Origin: Mycobacterium hubeiense | GTDB taxonomy: Bacteria > Actinomycetota > Actinomycetes > Mycobacteriales > Mycobacteriaceae | Direction: 5' to 3' | DNA: 64,000 nt | Assembly (NCBI RefSeq): GCF_002838065.1 | Contig: NZ_PIZU01000019.1 | Span: 1 to 64,000 of the forward strand | Shown here: positions 1-7,810 of the stretch, piece by piece | Layout: the number at the start of each line of letters is the position of its first letter | Numbering within the stretch: position 1 is the first letter of the stretch | Position numbers and translations under genes: made by a program | Notes under the pieces: generated by a model | What the model was told of the DNA's origin: nothing | What the model saw: only the letters and a program-made list of their open reading frames with translations | Databases searched by the model: none

Positions 1-1
1 C

Positions 2-475
2 AAGTTCCACGAGACTCGGGACATGCTCGCGCGCGACACCGATCCCGTTTCGTATTGCCCCGCTACCAATTCGGTCGGCATTGACATGCCCGGGCTGGCC
101 GAGCGCGGAGCGAAAGCCGACGAAGTGTACAACCCAACTGTGACCGGCGATTTCAGTGCGTATGTTCTTGTTGGCTCCCGGTTTGCGCTCGCGGCGCAAA
201 AGCAAAAGGGTGAATCGCTAAGAGGCGCCAACGCTGCACTGCGTAGTGCATGCTACGCCGGCGCCTGGGCGACTGGACTGGCGAGCGGCGCGGCGGGTGA
301 TGTGTCGTTGTCCCCAGGCGATCTGGATGAGGCGCTATCGGGACTGCTGACGGACGGAGTGGTCGCCAGCGACGTCGACGGAGTCACCGTTCCCAGCGGA
401 TTCGAACGAGTCGACGCGTTCAAATCCGGTGTCCTCGACGGACTCGCTGAGTGCCGTGCACGCTACGCGGAATGA
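2..475 (+). CDS. C-terminal part of a degenerate neutral zinc metallopeptidase-like protein (5' truncated)
   Basis: The frame is open from base 2, so the gene begins outside the window; an internal ATG at 23 is probably not the start. The fragment follows the layout of the neutral zinc metallopeptidase family: a 'YCP' motif near the left end, an Asp-Phe-x-Ala-Tyr-Val segment, a 'CYAGAWA' motif, an 'LSPGDLDEAL' helix and a final 'FKSGVLDGLAEC'. In active members an HExxH zinc site follows the Ala-Tyr-Val stretch; here the equivalent residues read VLVGSRFALAAQ, with no histidines. The protein may therefore be non-catalytic. Its family resemblance is read by eye; export and lipidation cannot be judged without the N-terminus. 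It is followed 27 bp downstream by another small exported-type gene. Confidence 0.55.
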   Translation, partial: KFHETRDMLARDTDPVSYCPATNSVGIDMPGLAERGAKADEVYNPTVTGDFSAYVLVGSRFALAAQKQKGESLRGANAALRSACYAGAWATGLASGAAGDVSLSPGDLDEALSGLLTDGVVASDVDGVTVPSGFERVDAFKSGVLDGLAECRARYAE

Positions 476-502
476 CAGAGAAGCGTCAGAAAGGTTGAAA
501 CG

Positions 503-1306
503 ATGCCGTATCCGAACAGGAAGGCGATCGCGCCCGTTGCGGCCGTGATGCTGGCGATCGGCGGGGCAGCGGCTTACTTCCTACTGCGGCCCGACAACTC
601 GTCGCGTGCCGACAGCGAAATCACGGCGGTGATCGAGAGCCATCACCGCGACGGGCAGAACGGCGACCTGCAGAAGTTCAAGGCGACGCTGTGTACACCA
701 TTGTCGGAGTTCGAATTCGCGACCATGACCGATGCGCAGTTCAAGGCCGTCGCGAAGCGGTCCGTCGAGGTCGACGGCAGATTCGTCCTCGATCGGGTTG
801 AGGACATCAAGATTTCCGGCGACCGGGCGACGGCGATCGAGATCGGTCATAACGAGGGCGGACGGCTGGCGGAGATCGGCGAGGAGCGGAGGACAGTCGG
901 ACTGAACAAGATCGAAGGAACCTGGAAGATCTGCAATCTCCCCACGGATGACCCGGCTACTACGGAGAAGAAGAAACTCGTCGAGACCAAAGCAGAGGTG
1001 CACGACGCGGTTGAAAACTACTTCGAGCTGCAAAGCGAAGGCGATCTGGTCGCAATGATCCGGGCATCATGTGGCGAGTTGCGGGAGTTGTTCGCCGGCA
1101 TGGAGCCGGAAGCGTTCGCCGATGCCATGGCACGTACACCCGAGAGGATCAAGTCGATCGACGAAGTGACGGTCACAGGTGATGCCGCGAAAGTCACTGC
1201 CACAGTTGACTCTGAAGCCGTCCCCGAACCCGTCGTCGCTGTAGTCTCGCTGACCAACGAGGCCTATCAGTGGAAGCCGTGCAAGGTCGAGATCATCGCA
1301 TCATAA
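503..1306 (+). CDS. membrane-anchored protein with two tandem DUF4878/NTF2-like domains
   Basis: A 267-residue protein with a short positively charged N-terminus and one hydrophobic segment at about residues 9-28, followed by an extracytoplasmic region. That region is a duplication: residues ~38-145 and ~162-265 both start with a helix of 'V-x-x-x-x-E/N' type, continue with a Cys-containing loop, and end in 'W-K-x-C' (WKIC, then WKPC). This matches the small DUF4878/NTF2-like lipoprotein or anchored domains that are common in mycobacteria and whose function is unknown. The ATG follows a GAAAGG-type ribosome site. No catalytic residues are recognisable. The function is not assigned; family placement is by pattern only. 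Confidence 0.7.
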   Translation: MPYPNRKAIAPVAAVMLAIGGAAAYFLLRPDNSSRADSEITAVIESHHRDGQNGDLQKFKATLCTPLSEFEFATMTDAQFKAVAKRSVEVDGRFVLDRVEDIKISGDRATAIEIGHNEGGRLAEIGEERRTVGLNKIEGTWKICNLPTDDPATTEKKKLVETKAEVHDAVENYFELQSEGDLVAMIRASCGELRELFAGMEPEAFADAMARTPERIKSIDEVTVTGDAAKVTATVDSEAVPEPVVAVVSLTNEAYQWKPCKVEIIAS

Positions 1307-1337
1307 CAAGCACACACCCGAAGGAAGGCTCGCTCCG

Positions 1338-1648
1338 ATGACCAAGTTTTTGTTGTCGCTGGTGTGCGCGCCATTGGTTGCCCTGTCACACCCGACCGGC
1401 ACCGGTGCGGGCGGCGACTGCGATGCGGTTGCGATCTCGCACGCTCTCGGTAACGCAGTCACCGTGACGCATTGCTACGGCGACTGGGCCTATGTAGCGG
1501 CCCCGGGGCGGGTGACACAAGTTCGCTGGTGCGGCGGGCCGCCGGCGCCTGGACCCGCTACACGGCTTTCCCGAGCCCAATCTGCCAGGCGCAAGCGCAA
1601 TCCGACGGTGTTCCCGAACCCGAACTGGTGCGCTTCACCACGTGCTGA
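1338..1648 (+). pseudogene. small secreted mycobacterial protein gene with an internal frameshift
   Basis: An ATG follows an AAGGAAGG ribosome site and encodes a clear signal peptide (residues 1 to about 25), then a short cell-wall-type domain beginning 'GGDCDAVAISHALGN' and 'CYGDWAYVAAPG'. In the frame that starts at 1338 the protein then turns into arginine- and proline-rich nonsense to 1667. From about 1505 the -1 frame instead reads 'GDTSSLVRRAAGAWTRY', then 'FPSPICQAQAQSDGVPEP', and ends at 1648 with 'VRFTTC'. This is the natural continuation, with matching Cys and Trp positions. The break lies in the run CCCCGGGG (1501-1508), where one G appears to be missing. It could be a real null allele or a sequencing error in a homopolymer. 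Confidence 0.7.
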
Positions 1649-1671
1649 CAGGCAGGAGGACCTGTGAACTG

Positions 1672-1821
1672 GTGACGACGGACATTTGGTGTCAACCTCG
1701 ACCCGGTGGTGTGCGCGAAGTGCGGCAATCAGATGCCGACCATCCGGGTGCCCCTCTCATTGCGGGAGGTGTTTCCGGCGGATGGACCTGTACCAATTGC
1801 GGCACCGAGATGAACCGGTGA
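1672..1821 (+). pseudogene. zinc-ribbon protein remnant with two compensating frame changes
   Basis: A GTG at 1672 opens 'MTTD'. The next convincing protein sequence is in the +1 frame from about 1685 ('FGVNLDPVVCAKCGNQMPT', then 'RVPLSLREVF'). After about 1775 the frame returns to the first one for 'GGWTCTNCGTEMNR' and a TGA at 1821. Together these make a small two-CxxC zinc ribbon (CAKC ... CTNC) of a kind common in actinobacteria. One extra base near 1684 and one missing base near 1776 would explain the pattern. No single frame encodes both knuckles, so the gene is scored as broken unless the sequence is wrong. Confidence 0.45.
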
Positions 1822-1844
1822 GGTGAGCGGCGAAACCAGCCGAG

Positions 1845-2111
1845 TTAATCACTGCGCCTTGCTCTTTCGGCAGCTCGGAGTTTGGCCTCGGCGATACGGT
1901 ACACGCCGTCCAGGGCATTCTGGTCGACGCCCAGGTACTCTGAAATGACGTCCCGAGCGACACCTGCGTCGCGAAGCCGCAACGCCAGTGAGTACACCAA
2001 CGGTAGTTTGCGCAATGCCCGTTCGCGTGTGCTGACGTCCTTGCCCACCCGATCAGCATCGATTAATCGCCGGTGGCGGGCTTGAGTAGTTACCACTCGA
2101 AATCTGTTCAT
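1845..2111 (-). CDS. small helical protein translationally coupled to the upstream LuxR regulator
   Basis: An 88-residue basic protein whose ATG (2111-2109) overlaps the stop of the 872-residue regulator in an ATGA, so the two are read from one message. The core 'LRKLPLVYSLALRLRDAGVARDVISEYLGVDQNAL' looks like a compact helical domain. It resembles the sigma-region-4-like segment found in small mycobacterial proteins of unknown role, in which a 'cell-type/level' helix is followed by a putative helix-turn-helix ('DVISEYLGVDQNALDGVY'). The function is not known. The coupling suggests a partner or accessory of the regulator. Confidence 0.6.
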   Translation of the reverse strand: MNRFRVVTTQARHRRLIDADRVGKDVSTRERALRKLPLVYSLALRLRDAGVARDVISEYLGVDQNALDGVYRIAEAKLRAAERARRSD

Positions 2112-4726
2112 CTGCGGCGTCGGCGCCTGGGCAGCAGCGCAGCAAGTTCGGCCCGGCTCGCGGTGTTTGTCTTGGCCATGGCCCGGTAGATGTGGCCTTC
2201 CACAGTCCGCACGGAAACGTTAAGCCGTTCGGCCGCTGCACGATTTGTCAATCCCTCGCCGATCAGTCTGACGATCTCTTGTTCTCGAGAGGTCAGCGGG
2301 GGCGGATCTCGAAGCACCGGGATGCACGCACCCCCAGCCTGTTTCGCCAACGCATCCGCGCGCGTCACGCACGCGTTCGCCGATCCACGCATGCCCCGCC
2401 GGCGGAAGACCGTTGCCGCATGCGATGCCGCGGCGGCGGCGGCGATGAGATCTCCCATGCGCTCGAACTCCTCCGACACCGCACGCAGCTCTGCGGCATC
2501 ATCGCCCTCCAGGGCAGCGGCGAAGCGAGCGGCAGCGCCGGCGCGGGGCCCTTCGACCACCGCGGAGAGCTCACGCAGGCGCGGGACCCACGTGTGGTCA
2601 CCGAACTGAGTAGCGGTTTGCAAGCAGACGACCTCCGCGGCACATTGCCCTCTGCCTCTGGCGATTTCAGCAGCCGACGCAGCAATCTCGATCGCCTCGC
2701 TGACGAATCCTTCGGCAGCGCAGACCCATGCTCTGGCCAACGCGTATTCGTAGTCCAGGCACCGCCAACTGTCGTGGCGCTGAGTTTCGGCGGTAGCGAG
2801 TGCATCGGCGGCTTCGTCGACCTCACTGCGCAAGGCGAGTGCGATCGCGAGCGGCAGCTGATATCGATACGTCCATCCGACGGCGTCGCCCATATCGGAC
2901 AACGCGTCGACCGCCGGCGAAAGCAGTTCGCAGGCGGTGTCGAGCCTGCCGGCGCCAAGGGCAGCTCGGCCTGCCAGCGCCTCCGCGTACGGCTGCACGG
3001 CTATCGGCAGCTCGGCGGCGCGTTGCTGATGTTGTTCCGCAACGTCGCACGCCTCTTTGACCCGACCCGATTCCAGCAACGCAGAAATATGCGCGTCGGC
3101 GATGACCAATCGAAAGTGGGGGGCGTCGAAGGTGTCTTGCAGGATCGCGTAGCCGGCCTCCGCGGCGGCGACAGCGTCCTCCGTGCGGCCCGCATTGCCG
3201 CACGCGATGGCAACCGCCCGGGCCGCTACGTGGTCCACAAACTCAGGAAGCTTCTGGAGAGCAAGGTTTTTCGCGTAGCTTAGCGCCTGGTTCGGCTCAC
3301 CCAGCGCCGCCCAGTAGACGGTGAGAAAGGCCTCAACAATGTCTTGTCCTTCCGGTGCTATGGTCTGCGCGACATCATCGATGAATTTCTTTGCCCCCGT
3401 GGCGTCTTGAAGGGTGAAGAGCCTGATGGTGGCCCGCATGAATGCGTGCGTGGCACGTTCCTTGTCGGTGAGGCTGCCGGCTGGGACCGCTTCGAGCACC
3501 GCACAGGCCTCCTCGCCGCGGCTGAGCCTTGACAGTGCGAATGCGCGCACAAAGTTGGCCTGGTGTCCCGCCCCGGCGCGACTAGCTGCCGCGGCCAGTC
3601 GCTCGGCGAGAGGCAGGTCCGCCAGGCACAATGCCGCCTGCGCAGCCGTCAAGAGCAATTCCGGGTCTGCCCGGACGTCGGATTCCAGACTCAACGCTGC
3701 GCGCCGCACCACCGTCCGCATGTCGCTGGGATCTGAATTGGCCAGTTCGGCGGCGAGGCGACCTCGCAGCCGCCGCAGCGTCGTGGCGGGCGCACGTTTC
3801 CGCCGGACCTCTCCGTAGAGTGGGTGCGCAAGCCGTACTTCCGCGCGACCGTCGGCTCGGCCGATGGTGATGAGCCCTCGCTGGTCGGCCTCCTCGATCG
3901 CTGCCGGTTCGGTGATGCGGCGCAGCGACTCCAGCTCGATCGGCTCGCCGACGGCAAGAGCGTCGACCACGTCGCGGACTGCCGTCGTCAGCGACGCGGT
4001 GCGCGCTTCGATCATGGCGACCAGGTTGGGCGGCACCACCGGATCACCGGTCCATGCCCAGCGGCCGCGCCGCAGCGCAAGTCGACCGTCGGCGACTATC
4101 TGGTCGACAATATTGCGCAGGTACAGAACGTTGCCACGGGTGAGCGCCCATAGGCGTTGTGCGGCACGCTGATCCACCGGTCCGCCAAGTGCCGCAGACA
4201 GCAATGTTGTGCACTCGTCGCGAGAGAGCGCCTGCAGATCCAGACGCTCGAATTCGCTGTCGGCCCAGATATTCTGTGTCGCAGGGGGAATGGGGTCACC
4301 GTCGCGAACGGTGAGCACCATCTTGGCGGCGCGCCGCCGCACGATCTGTTGCAACACCATCGTTGATAGGTCGTCGAGCAGGTGCGCGTCGTCCACACCG
4401 AGTACCACTTCGGCACCTGGAGGTGCCGATAGCATCGAATCGATTGTGCTGCGGACGTATTGCGATCTATCGGCGACGGCCGATCCCGCCCACTGGGCGA
4501 ACGCGCCCATGGGAAGCGTCCGAGCGGCCGAGGTACCCACCGCCCAGCGCGTTTCGAAGCCCTGCGATGCGGCGAGTTGCAACGCTTCACGCGCAAGGCG
4601 GCTCTTCCCGACACCTGCCGCGCCATGAATGACAATCCCCGACAGCTCGGGCTCCGAGATCGCGGCCCGGATGACGCCCAGTTCCTCGCGGCGCCCCGTC
4701 AACGGCCAGGTCGAGCGCACAATCAC
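2108..4726 (-). CDS. large ATP-binding LuxR-family transcriptional regulator (LAL/MalT-type)
   Basis: An 872-residue cytoplasmic regulator. Residues 35-42 form a Walker A loop (GAAGVGKS) and about residues 105-115 a Walker B stretch ('VVLGVDDAHLL'), together a STAND-type NTPase module. The middle (about 340-790) is alanine- and leucine-rich helical repeat of TPR type. The C-terminus (about 805-865) is a LuxR helix-turn-helix: 'LTSREQEIVRLIGEGLTNR', then 'VRTVEGHIYRAMAKT'. Length and order fit the large ATP-binding LuxR regulators, in which ligand and ATP binding control DNA binding. No specific ligand can be inferred. The message also carries the 88-residue gene downstream. Confidence 0.9.
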   Translation of the reverse strand: MIVRSTWPLTGRREELGVIRAAISEPELSGIVIHGAAGVGKSRLAREALQLAASQGFETRWAVGTSAARTLPMGAFAQWAGSAVADRSQYVRSTIDSMLSAPPGAEVVLGVDDAHLLDDLSTMVLQQIVRRRAAKMVLTVRDGDPIPPATQNIWADSEFERLDLQALSRDECTTLLSAALGGPVDQRAAQRLWALTRGNVLYLRNIVDQIVADGRLALRRGRWAWTGDPVVPPNLVAMIEARTASLTTAVRDVVDALAVGEPIELESLRRITEPAAIEEADQRGLITIGRADGRAEVRLAHPLYGEVRRKRAPATTLRRLRGRLAAELANSDPSDMRTVVRRAALSLESDVRADPELLLTAAQAALCLADLPLAERLAAAASRAGAGHQANFVRAFALSRLSRGEEACAVLEAVPAGSLTDKERATHAFMRATIRLFTLQDATGAKKFIDDVAQTIAPEGQDIVEAFLTVYWAALGEPNQALSYAKNLALQKLPEFVDHVAARAVAIACGNAGRTEDAVAAAEAGYAILQDTFDAPHFRLVIADAHISALLESGRVKEACDVAEQHQQRAAELPIAVQPYAEALAGRAALGAGRLDTACELLSPAVDALSDMGDAVGWTYRYQLPLAIALALRSEVDEAADALATAETQRHDSWRCLDYEYALARAWVCAAEGFVSEAIEIAASAAEIARGRGQCAAEVVCLQTATQFGDHTWVPRLRELSAVVEGPRAGAAARFAAALEGDDAAELRAVSEEFERMGDLIAAAAAASHAATVFRRRGMRGSANACVTRADALAKQAGGACIPVLRDPPPLTSREQEIVRLIGEGLTNRAAAERLNVSVRTVEGHIYRAMAKTNTASRAELAALLPRRRRRR

Positions 4727-4769
4727 AGGGTAGGAGCACCCGTTGCGCGGTGCGCGGCGAATCTGGCTA

Positions 4770-5807
4770 CTACACGGCGGCGCGTCCGGTGATCGGCGGC
4801 AGGTCCTTCAGCGTCACGATGCCCGGCGGCGCGGCCACCACGGCGGGCACCGCATTCGTCACCGGCAGGGCGGTGTAGATCATGCCCAGCCCCATGAACC
4901 CGGGCTCGGTCCAGTCCTTCGGCGGCAGACAGTGCAGCACGGTGCGCATGTTGGGCAATCCGAACACCTGAATAACGTGCCCGTGCTCCAACGGCTTCGG
5001 TGGTGTGACGTGGTCGCCCATAATCCAGTTGAAACCCACGCTGACGACGTTGCGTTCGCCGACCCAGCCGCGGTGATAGCCGTACACCCCGGCCACCGTG
5101 CCCTTGGGAATCTGCATGAAACCCAAGTCGGAGTCGCCGGTAGCGGGCGTGAACGTGACGTCGAACGTCATCCGGTCCAGCTTGGCGCCGATGGCGTCGG
5201 CCATCATCGCCGCCGACTCGGCGAACACCTCGCTTTCCCGTCGCACGCTTTCGGCCAGGCCTGGCGTGTCGGGGTCCTGCGAAAAGCCCATCGCAGTCTG
5301 CGTGCCCGCCGATTCGTAGGTCGAGCAGTCCACCGACTCGGTGATGCGGATCTCGTCGACCCGTTCGCAGGCACCGGACAGCACCATGCCGACCATGTTC
5401 GTCATGCCGGGATGCGCGCCGCTGCCGAAGATCGTGGAATTGCCTTTCTCGCAAGCCTTTCGGATGCGGTCAAGATCCTCCGGCGACTGTTTGCCGCCGG
5501 TGATCCAGGCTGCGCTGGAGCACACGTTGACGCCCGCTTCCAGTAGCCGGACCAGCTCGTCGATGTTGGGCCACAACGGGTTGTAACAGCAGGCGTCGGG
5601 TTTCAGCGCGATCAGCGCGTCGATGTCGTTGGTGGCCGCCACCCCGGTCGGCTCCGGCCACGCGGCCAGTTCGGCGGCGTCCACGCCGACCTTGTCGGCG
5701 CCGTGTGCGTAGACGCCTACCAGCTCCATATCGTCGCGCCCGATGATCGCGTGCAGGGACCGTCGTCCGATGTTCCCGGTTGTCCACTGAATTACTCGCA
5801 GGGTCAT
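4770..5807 (-). CDS. NAD(P)-dependent DapB-like dehydrogenase (diaminopentanoate dehydrogenase-like family)
   Basis: A 345-residue protein with an N-terminal Rossmann signature 'VIQWTTGNIGRRSL' (GxxGxxS/R type) and the central 'GSGAHPGMTN' motif. It belongs to the actinobacterial family usually labelled dihydrodipicolinate reductase-like, distinct from true DapB (about 245 residues) in length and C-terminal domain. Members include 2,4-diaminopentanoate dehydrogenases, but mycobacteria have many paralogues with unknown substrates. Its start lies 47 bp from a divergent RidA-like gene, so the two could share a promoter region. The oxidoreductase class is well supported; the substrate is not. Confidence 0.8.
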   Translation of the reverse strand: MTLRVIQWTTGNIGRRSLHAIIGRDDMELVGVYAHGADKVGVDAAELAAWPEPTGVAATNDIDALIALKPDACCYNPLWPNIDELVRLLEAGVNVCSSAAWITGGKQSPEDLDRIRKACEKGNSTIFGSGAHPGMTNMVGMVLSGACERVDEIRITESVDCSTYESAGTQTAMGFSQDPDTPGLAESVRRESEVFAESAAMMADAIGAKLDRMTFDVTFTPATGDSDLGFMQIPKGTVAGVYGYHRGWVGERNVVSVGFNWIMGDHVTPPKPLEHGHVIQVFGLPNMRTVLHCLPPKDWTEPGFMGLGMIYTALPVTNAVPAVVAAPPGIVTLKDLPPITGRAAV

Positions 5808-5854
5808 GCCCTAGACACTATTCGGTTCGTGTTCACCGCTGGCATGATCGTTCA

Positions 5855-6268
5855 ATGCTTCGGGCGTTCACCTTCACCCCGGACGACGGCGTGCCGCCGG
5901 CGGTGGCGCCGTTCGCCCACGCCACCGCCGCCGGCCCGACGCTGTACGTGACGGGCCAGATGCCCACCGATGTCACCGGCGCACTGGTCGGCGCCGATAT
6001 CGCCGGCCAGACCGATCAGGCGCTGCGCAACCTGCTGCGGGTCACCGAACTGTGCGGCGGGGGGCTGGCCGATGTCGTCGCGGTCCGGGCCTATTTGGTC
6101 GATTGGCAGGACTATGCGGAGTTCAACGACGCCTATGCCGCCTGGTTTCCCGAGCGGCTGCCGTCGCGCACCTGCGTCGGGGTTAGCGGTCTGGCGGTCG
6201 GGGCGCTGGTGGAGATCGACTGGGTGTGCTGGCGCGGTGATGGCTGGGGAGTGACAATCGGGTCATGA
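5855..6268 (+). CDS. RidA/YjgF family protein
   Basis: A 137-residue protein starting at the ATG 5855 ('MLRAFTF'); an upstream in-frame start at 5780 would run into the promoter and 5' end of the divergent gene. It shows the RidA fold pattern: 'LYVTGQMPTD', 'IAGQTDQALRNLLRV', 'VVAVRAYLVDWQDYAEFNDAYAAWF' and the terminal 'RTCVGVSGLAVGALVEIDWV'. The arginine of 'SRTCV' occupies the position that binds carboxylate in imine deaminases. RidA proteins hydrolyse reactive enamine and imine intermediates in the cytoplasm, although many paralogues have other roles. Confidence 0.85.
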   Translation: MLRAFTFTPDDGVPPAVAPFAHATAAGPTLYVTGQMPTDVTGALVGADIAGQTDQALRNLLRVTELCGGGLADVVAVRAYLVDWQDYAEFNDAYAAWFPERLPSRTCVGVSGLAVGALVEIDWVCWRGDGWGVTIGS

Positions 6269-6300
6269 GGCCTAAACGGGCCGTAAGTCGAGGTGGCGCG

Positions 6301-7137
6301 ATGAGCATCCTCTACACACTCACACTGGCCGGCGTCGCCGGCATCGGAGTCATCTGGCTGGCCGCGCAGAACATCCGCGTCGTCAGGCAGTTCGAACGAG
6401 GCGTCGTCTATCGGTTCGGACGGGTGCAAAGCCGGGTCCGGGGGCCGGGTTTGACCATGCTGATTCCCGTCGCGGACCGGCTGCAGAAGGTCAACATGCA
6501 GATCATCACGCTACCCGTGCCCGCCCAGGACGGCATCACCCGCGACAACGTCACCGTGCGGGTCGACGCCGTCATCTACTTCAAGGTGGAGGATCCGGTG
6601 CGCGCCGCGGTGGACGTGCAGGACTACATGTCCGCGATCGGGCAGGTCGCGCAGACCTCGCTGCGTTCGATCATCGGCAAGAGCAATCTCGACGACCTGC
6701 TGTCCAACCGTGAACGGCTCAACCAGGGCCTCGAGTTGATGATCGACAGCCCGGCGTTGGGCTGGGGCATCCACATCGACCGCGTCGAGATCAAGGACGT
6801 GGTGCTGCCGGATTCCATGAAGCGATCGATCGCCCGGCAGGCCGAGGCGGAGCGGGAGCGACGGGCCCGGGTCATCACCGCCGACGGTGAACTGCAGGCG
6901 TCGGAGAAACTCGCGCAGGCGGCCCGGGTGATGTCCGAACAGCCCGCGGCCCTGCAACTTCGGCTGCTGCAGACCGTCGTCGAGGTCGCGGCGGAGAAGA
7001 ACTCCACCGTGGTGTTGCCCTTCCCGGTGGAGTTGCTGCGCTTCCTCGAGAAGGCGACAGAAGCCCAGCGGCCGAGCACCGATAGCCCGGCGACGGCCAA
7101 CGGTGAGACGCCGGAACTGGCTGCGCACGCACAGTAG
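6301..7137 (+). CDS. slipin / SPFH (band 7) membrane protein
   Basis: A 278-residue protein from ATG 6301, which has an AGGTGG ribosome site 6-10 bp upstream; a start at 6265 would add an implausible charged extension. It has one N-terminal membrane segment (about residues 2-22), then the SPFH core 'QFERGVVYRFGRVQ', 'GPGLTMLIPVADRLQKVNMQIIT', 'QDGITRDNVTVRVDAVIYFKVEDP' and a coiled helix 'SIARQAEAERERRARVI'. Slipins form oligomeric scaffolds at the inner membrane. They often act with NfeD-like proteins, but no NfeD gene is adjacent here. The next gene is convergent, 4 bp away. Confidence 0.9.
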   Translation: MSILYTLTLAGVAGIGVIWLAAQNIRVVRQFERGVVYRFGRVQSRVRGPGLTMLIPVADRLQKVNMQIITLPVPAQDGITRDNVTVRVDAVIYFKVEDPVRAAVDVQDYMSAIGQVAQTSLRSIIGKSNLDDLLSNRERLNQGLELMIDSPALGWGIHIDRVEIKDVVLPDSMKRSIARQAEAERERRARVITADGELQASEKLAQAARVMSEQPAALQLRLLQTVVEVAAEKNSTVVLPFPVELLRFLEKATEAQRPSTDSPATANGETPELAAHAQ

Positions 7138-7141
7138 AATG

Positions 7142-7810
7142 TCAGCCGTCGGCGGCGGTGACCAGCCCGCGGTCGTAGGCGTAGACGATCGCCGCTGCTC
7201 GGTCGCGCAGATTCAGCTTGGCGAAAATCCGGCCGATGTGGCTTTTCACCGTGACGTTCGAAATGCCCAGCCGCTCAGCGATTTCGGCGTTGGTGTGCCC
7301 TCGTGCGATCAACTTGAGCACAACGAGCTCACGGGCGGTCAGCTCGTCGGGAATCTCCGGCGCGACGACGGCGGGCGCCTGCCGGTAAATGTCGAGCACC
7401 CGCGCTGTGACCGTCGGGTCGAGATACGACTGCCCGCCCGCGACCACCCGAACGGCCCGGATAAGCTCCTCGGCCGGCGCATCCTTGAGCACGAATCCAC
7501 TTGCGCCGGCCCGCAATGCGCGGGACACGAGTTCGTCGTCGTCGAAGGTGGTCAGCACCAGCACGGGTGGCCCGCCGCCGGCCACCACACATCGGGTGGC
7601 CTCGATGCCGTCCACGTGTTTCATCCGCAGGTCCATGACGACCACGTCGGGCCGGTGCGTCGCCACCGCGGCGGGCACGCCGCTGCCGTCGTCACATTCG
7701 GCGACGATGACGAATCCGTCCTTGCGGCGCAACACACGACGCAACCCGGACCGCACCAGCTGCTGGTCGTCGACCAGCAGCACCGCGATGTTGTTACCAG
7801 TGGATGGCAT
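7142..7810 (-). CDS. NarL/LuxR-type response regulator
   Basis: A 222-residue two-component response regulator. The receiver domain has the acidic pair at residues 14-15, the phospho-acceptor Asp60 ('VVMDLRM') and a Lys in 'FVLKDAPAEEL'. The C-terminal LuxR helix-turn-helix reads 'LTARELVVLKLIARGHTNAEI' in two overlapping parts and 'VTVKSHIGRIFAKL'. The gene overlaps the 3' end of the sensor kinase gene by 17 bp and is co-transcribed with it. Regulated targets are unknown; the adjacent divergent MmpL gene is a candidate by position only. Confidence 0.92.
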   Translation of the reverse strand: MPSTGNNIAVLLVDDQQLVRSGLRRVLRRKDGFVIVAECDDGSGVPAAVATHRPDVVVMDLRMKHVDGIEATRCVVAGGGPPVLVLTTFDDDELVSRALRAGASGFVLKDAPAEELIRAVRVVAGGQSYLDPTVTARVLDIYRQAPAVVAPEIPDELTARELVVLKLIARGHTNAEIAERLGISNVTVKSHIGRIFAKLNLRDRAAAIVYAYDRGLVTAADG

